A stretch of DNA of 64,000 nt from Chrysomallon squamiferum (Eukaryota; Mollusca; Gastropoda; Neomphalida; Peltospiridae), in assembly GCA_012295275.1 (NCBI GenBank), contig CM022672.1:8269780-8333779 (forward strand). Direction: 5' to 3'. A program made the translations under genes and the position numbers. How positions within the stretch are numbered: the first letter of the stretch is position 1; every line of letters starts with the position of its first letter. Below are positions 62,830 through 64,000 of the stretch, one piece after another. The notes under the pieces are model-generated. The model was given only the letters and a program-made list of their open reading frames with translations, made no database searches and was not told the origin of the DNA.

Positions 62830-63675
62830 TCAGCTGATCTCACTGTCAATGAGAGGAACGTCACCTGATGGCCCAGCCTCTGTCATCATAGGCAGTGTCT
62901 TGTTTCCAGTGCTAACACAACCCTGAGTTAGTATGTTTGTCTTCTTACGACATTCGTCGACCTTTGAACTTTGAATATGGAAGGCAGGGGCTACCCAAGC
63001 ACCACAAGGACATCGCTCACCTGCAAATGTAGAAACAAACTGTAATTCAGTAAAGAAGTTAAAACGGCCTCATTAATTTGATATTTTAGTTAAAATTGAC
63101 ACAGATAAACATTGCTTTTGGTTATATGAGCTCCTGGAGTAGACTTATTAAATATATTTGGTTGTCACTTACACTAGAGTATTCAGTTAATTCATTTTAG
63201 CCTTCATGATTTTGTAACAAATCTCTCCTGGTGAATCCATTGACCTATTTCTCATTACAGCCCTGCTCACTCAGTAGGTGTAACAATGGCCATGGTATGT
63301 CTATGAAAAGGTGTACATAAATATCCCTCACTGCTAAATAGGAAGAGTAACCCATGAAATAAAGAGCAGCAGATTTCTTCTCTCATTTTACCCATTCTTT
63401 AATTAGCTTCTAATTGTTTACTGAAATCTCTTTGAGTTTGATTTCATGAAATTTATTAATTTGGTGGTTAATGGGAATGAAATTGTTATTATTATTAAAG
63501 AAAATAAATTAACTTTTGAACTGCAGATAATTTTATCTGATCCAGATTTTATTTTATTTATTATAAACTTAGAAAAAACATAAAAGGGCTTACAGTGAAA
63601 AAACAACTATTTCACATAAAACTTACCATACCAAATGAAAGAGCCAATCTTTGCTGAACATTTGGGGCAGGCTAG
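62830..63675 (-). CDS. DUSP12: Dual specificity protein phosphatase 12, C-terminal part
   Basis: Only the last two coding exons lie in the window: 63675-63627 and 63020-62830; the rest of the gene is beyond the right edge. They encode the C-terminal half of the DUSP12 zinc-binding domain: CPKCSAKIGSFIWYGE across the junction, then RCPCGAWVAPAFHIQSSKVDE. This matches the conserved CPKCSAKLGSFNWYGEQC and AFQIHKNRVDE segments of the family. After that comes a tail of about 43 residues with no clear conservation. In human DUSP12 this domain binds zinc and aids targeting and partner binding; the phosphatase domain is not visible here. An AATAAA on the minus strand (62830-62825) overlaps the stop codon. 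Confidence 0.9.
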
Positions 63676-64000
63676 CTGTTAACAGTAAACAAAGATAAGT
63701 AATTATGTATTACAATACTAACTGAAAATGTTTATGATTTATTTTTATTATTATTATTGTTAATATTTATTCTTTTTAATTAATTGAAATAAAATTCAAA
63801 AATGTTAAACATATTGGTAATGTGTGGAAGTTTTATTTAAAACTTCAATAGTAAATGAGTTTAAAAATCATAAAAGACCGAGTCAACAAACCAACATATT
63901 TATTCAATGAATAATTGTAGAAAATGGCTTCCTTTTGAAGATGAAAAAAGTTTTAAAAAAACGTAAAATGGAAAAATGATTTGTATATTACATCTTATTT

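Overview
This is an intron-rich, AT-rich nuclear window from an animal. Coding exons are short (11 to about 800 bp), joined by GT-AG introns that are full of A/T runs, (ATT)n, (GA)n/(CT)n and (CA)n microsatellites. The protein set is housekeeping and metazoan. The M17 aminopeptidase resembles the invertebrate W07G4.4 type more than the vertebrate LAP3 or NPEPL1 type. Gene structure and repeat style suggest an invertebrate, plausibly a mollusc or another spiralian, but nothing here fixes the phylum. I found no bacterial operons, CRISPR arrays, tRNA or rRNA genes.

Layout, left to right: (1) an M17 leucine-aminopeptidase-like gene on the minus strand (7824-600, 15 exons); (2) FAHD2-like fumarylacetoacetate hydrolase family gene on plus (11511-15140, 7 exons); (3) POLR2B, the second-largest subunit of RNA polymerase II, on minus (29115-17231, 24 exons, complete); (4) ANAPC5, subunit 5 of the anaphase-promoting complex, on plus (29788-36639, 17 exons, complete); (5) EDEM3, an ER-degradation mannosidase-like protein with GH47 and PA domains and an RDEL tail, on minus (54690-41220, at least 22 exons); (6) a C6orf136/DUF2358 homologue on plus (55840-60941, 6 exons); (7) the 3' end of DUSP12 on minus (63675-62830, cut by the window edge). 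Exon boundaries were built by hand. Coding phase closes across every junction of every gene except the distal EDEM3 tail.

The seven genes alternate strictly in strand. This gives three head-to-head pairs with likely shared promoter regions (aminopeptidase/FAHD2, POLR2B/ANAPC5, EDEM3/C6orf136) and three tail-to-tail pairs. The genes do not form one pathway; they cover transcription, the cell cycle, ER quality control, peptide and organic-acid metabolism, and a phosphatase.

The unusual material is structural. A 61-bp tandem array in POLR2B copies an exon-intron junction, so several spare consensus splice donors lie just downstream of the real one. A roughly 465-bp repeat occurs as two inverted copies flanking FAHD2. 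Three DNA-transposon relics are visible: a Tigger-like element with TA target sites, a hAT-like MITE with 8-bp target sites, and a decayed element in a C6orf136 intron. The EDEM3 tail has a broken reading frame and a 15-residue acidic repeat just before RDEL. I found no convincing new biological system; the POLR2B array is the strongest oddity.
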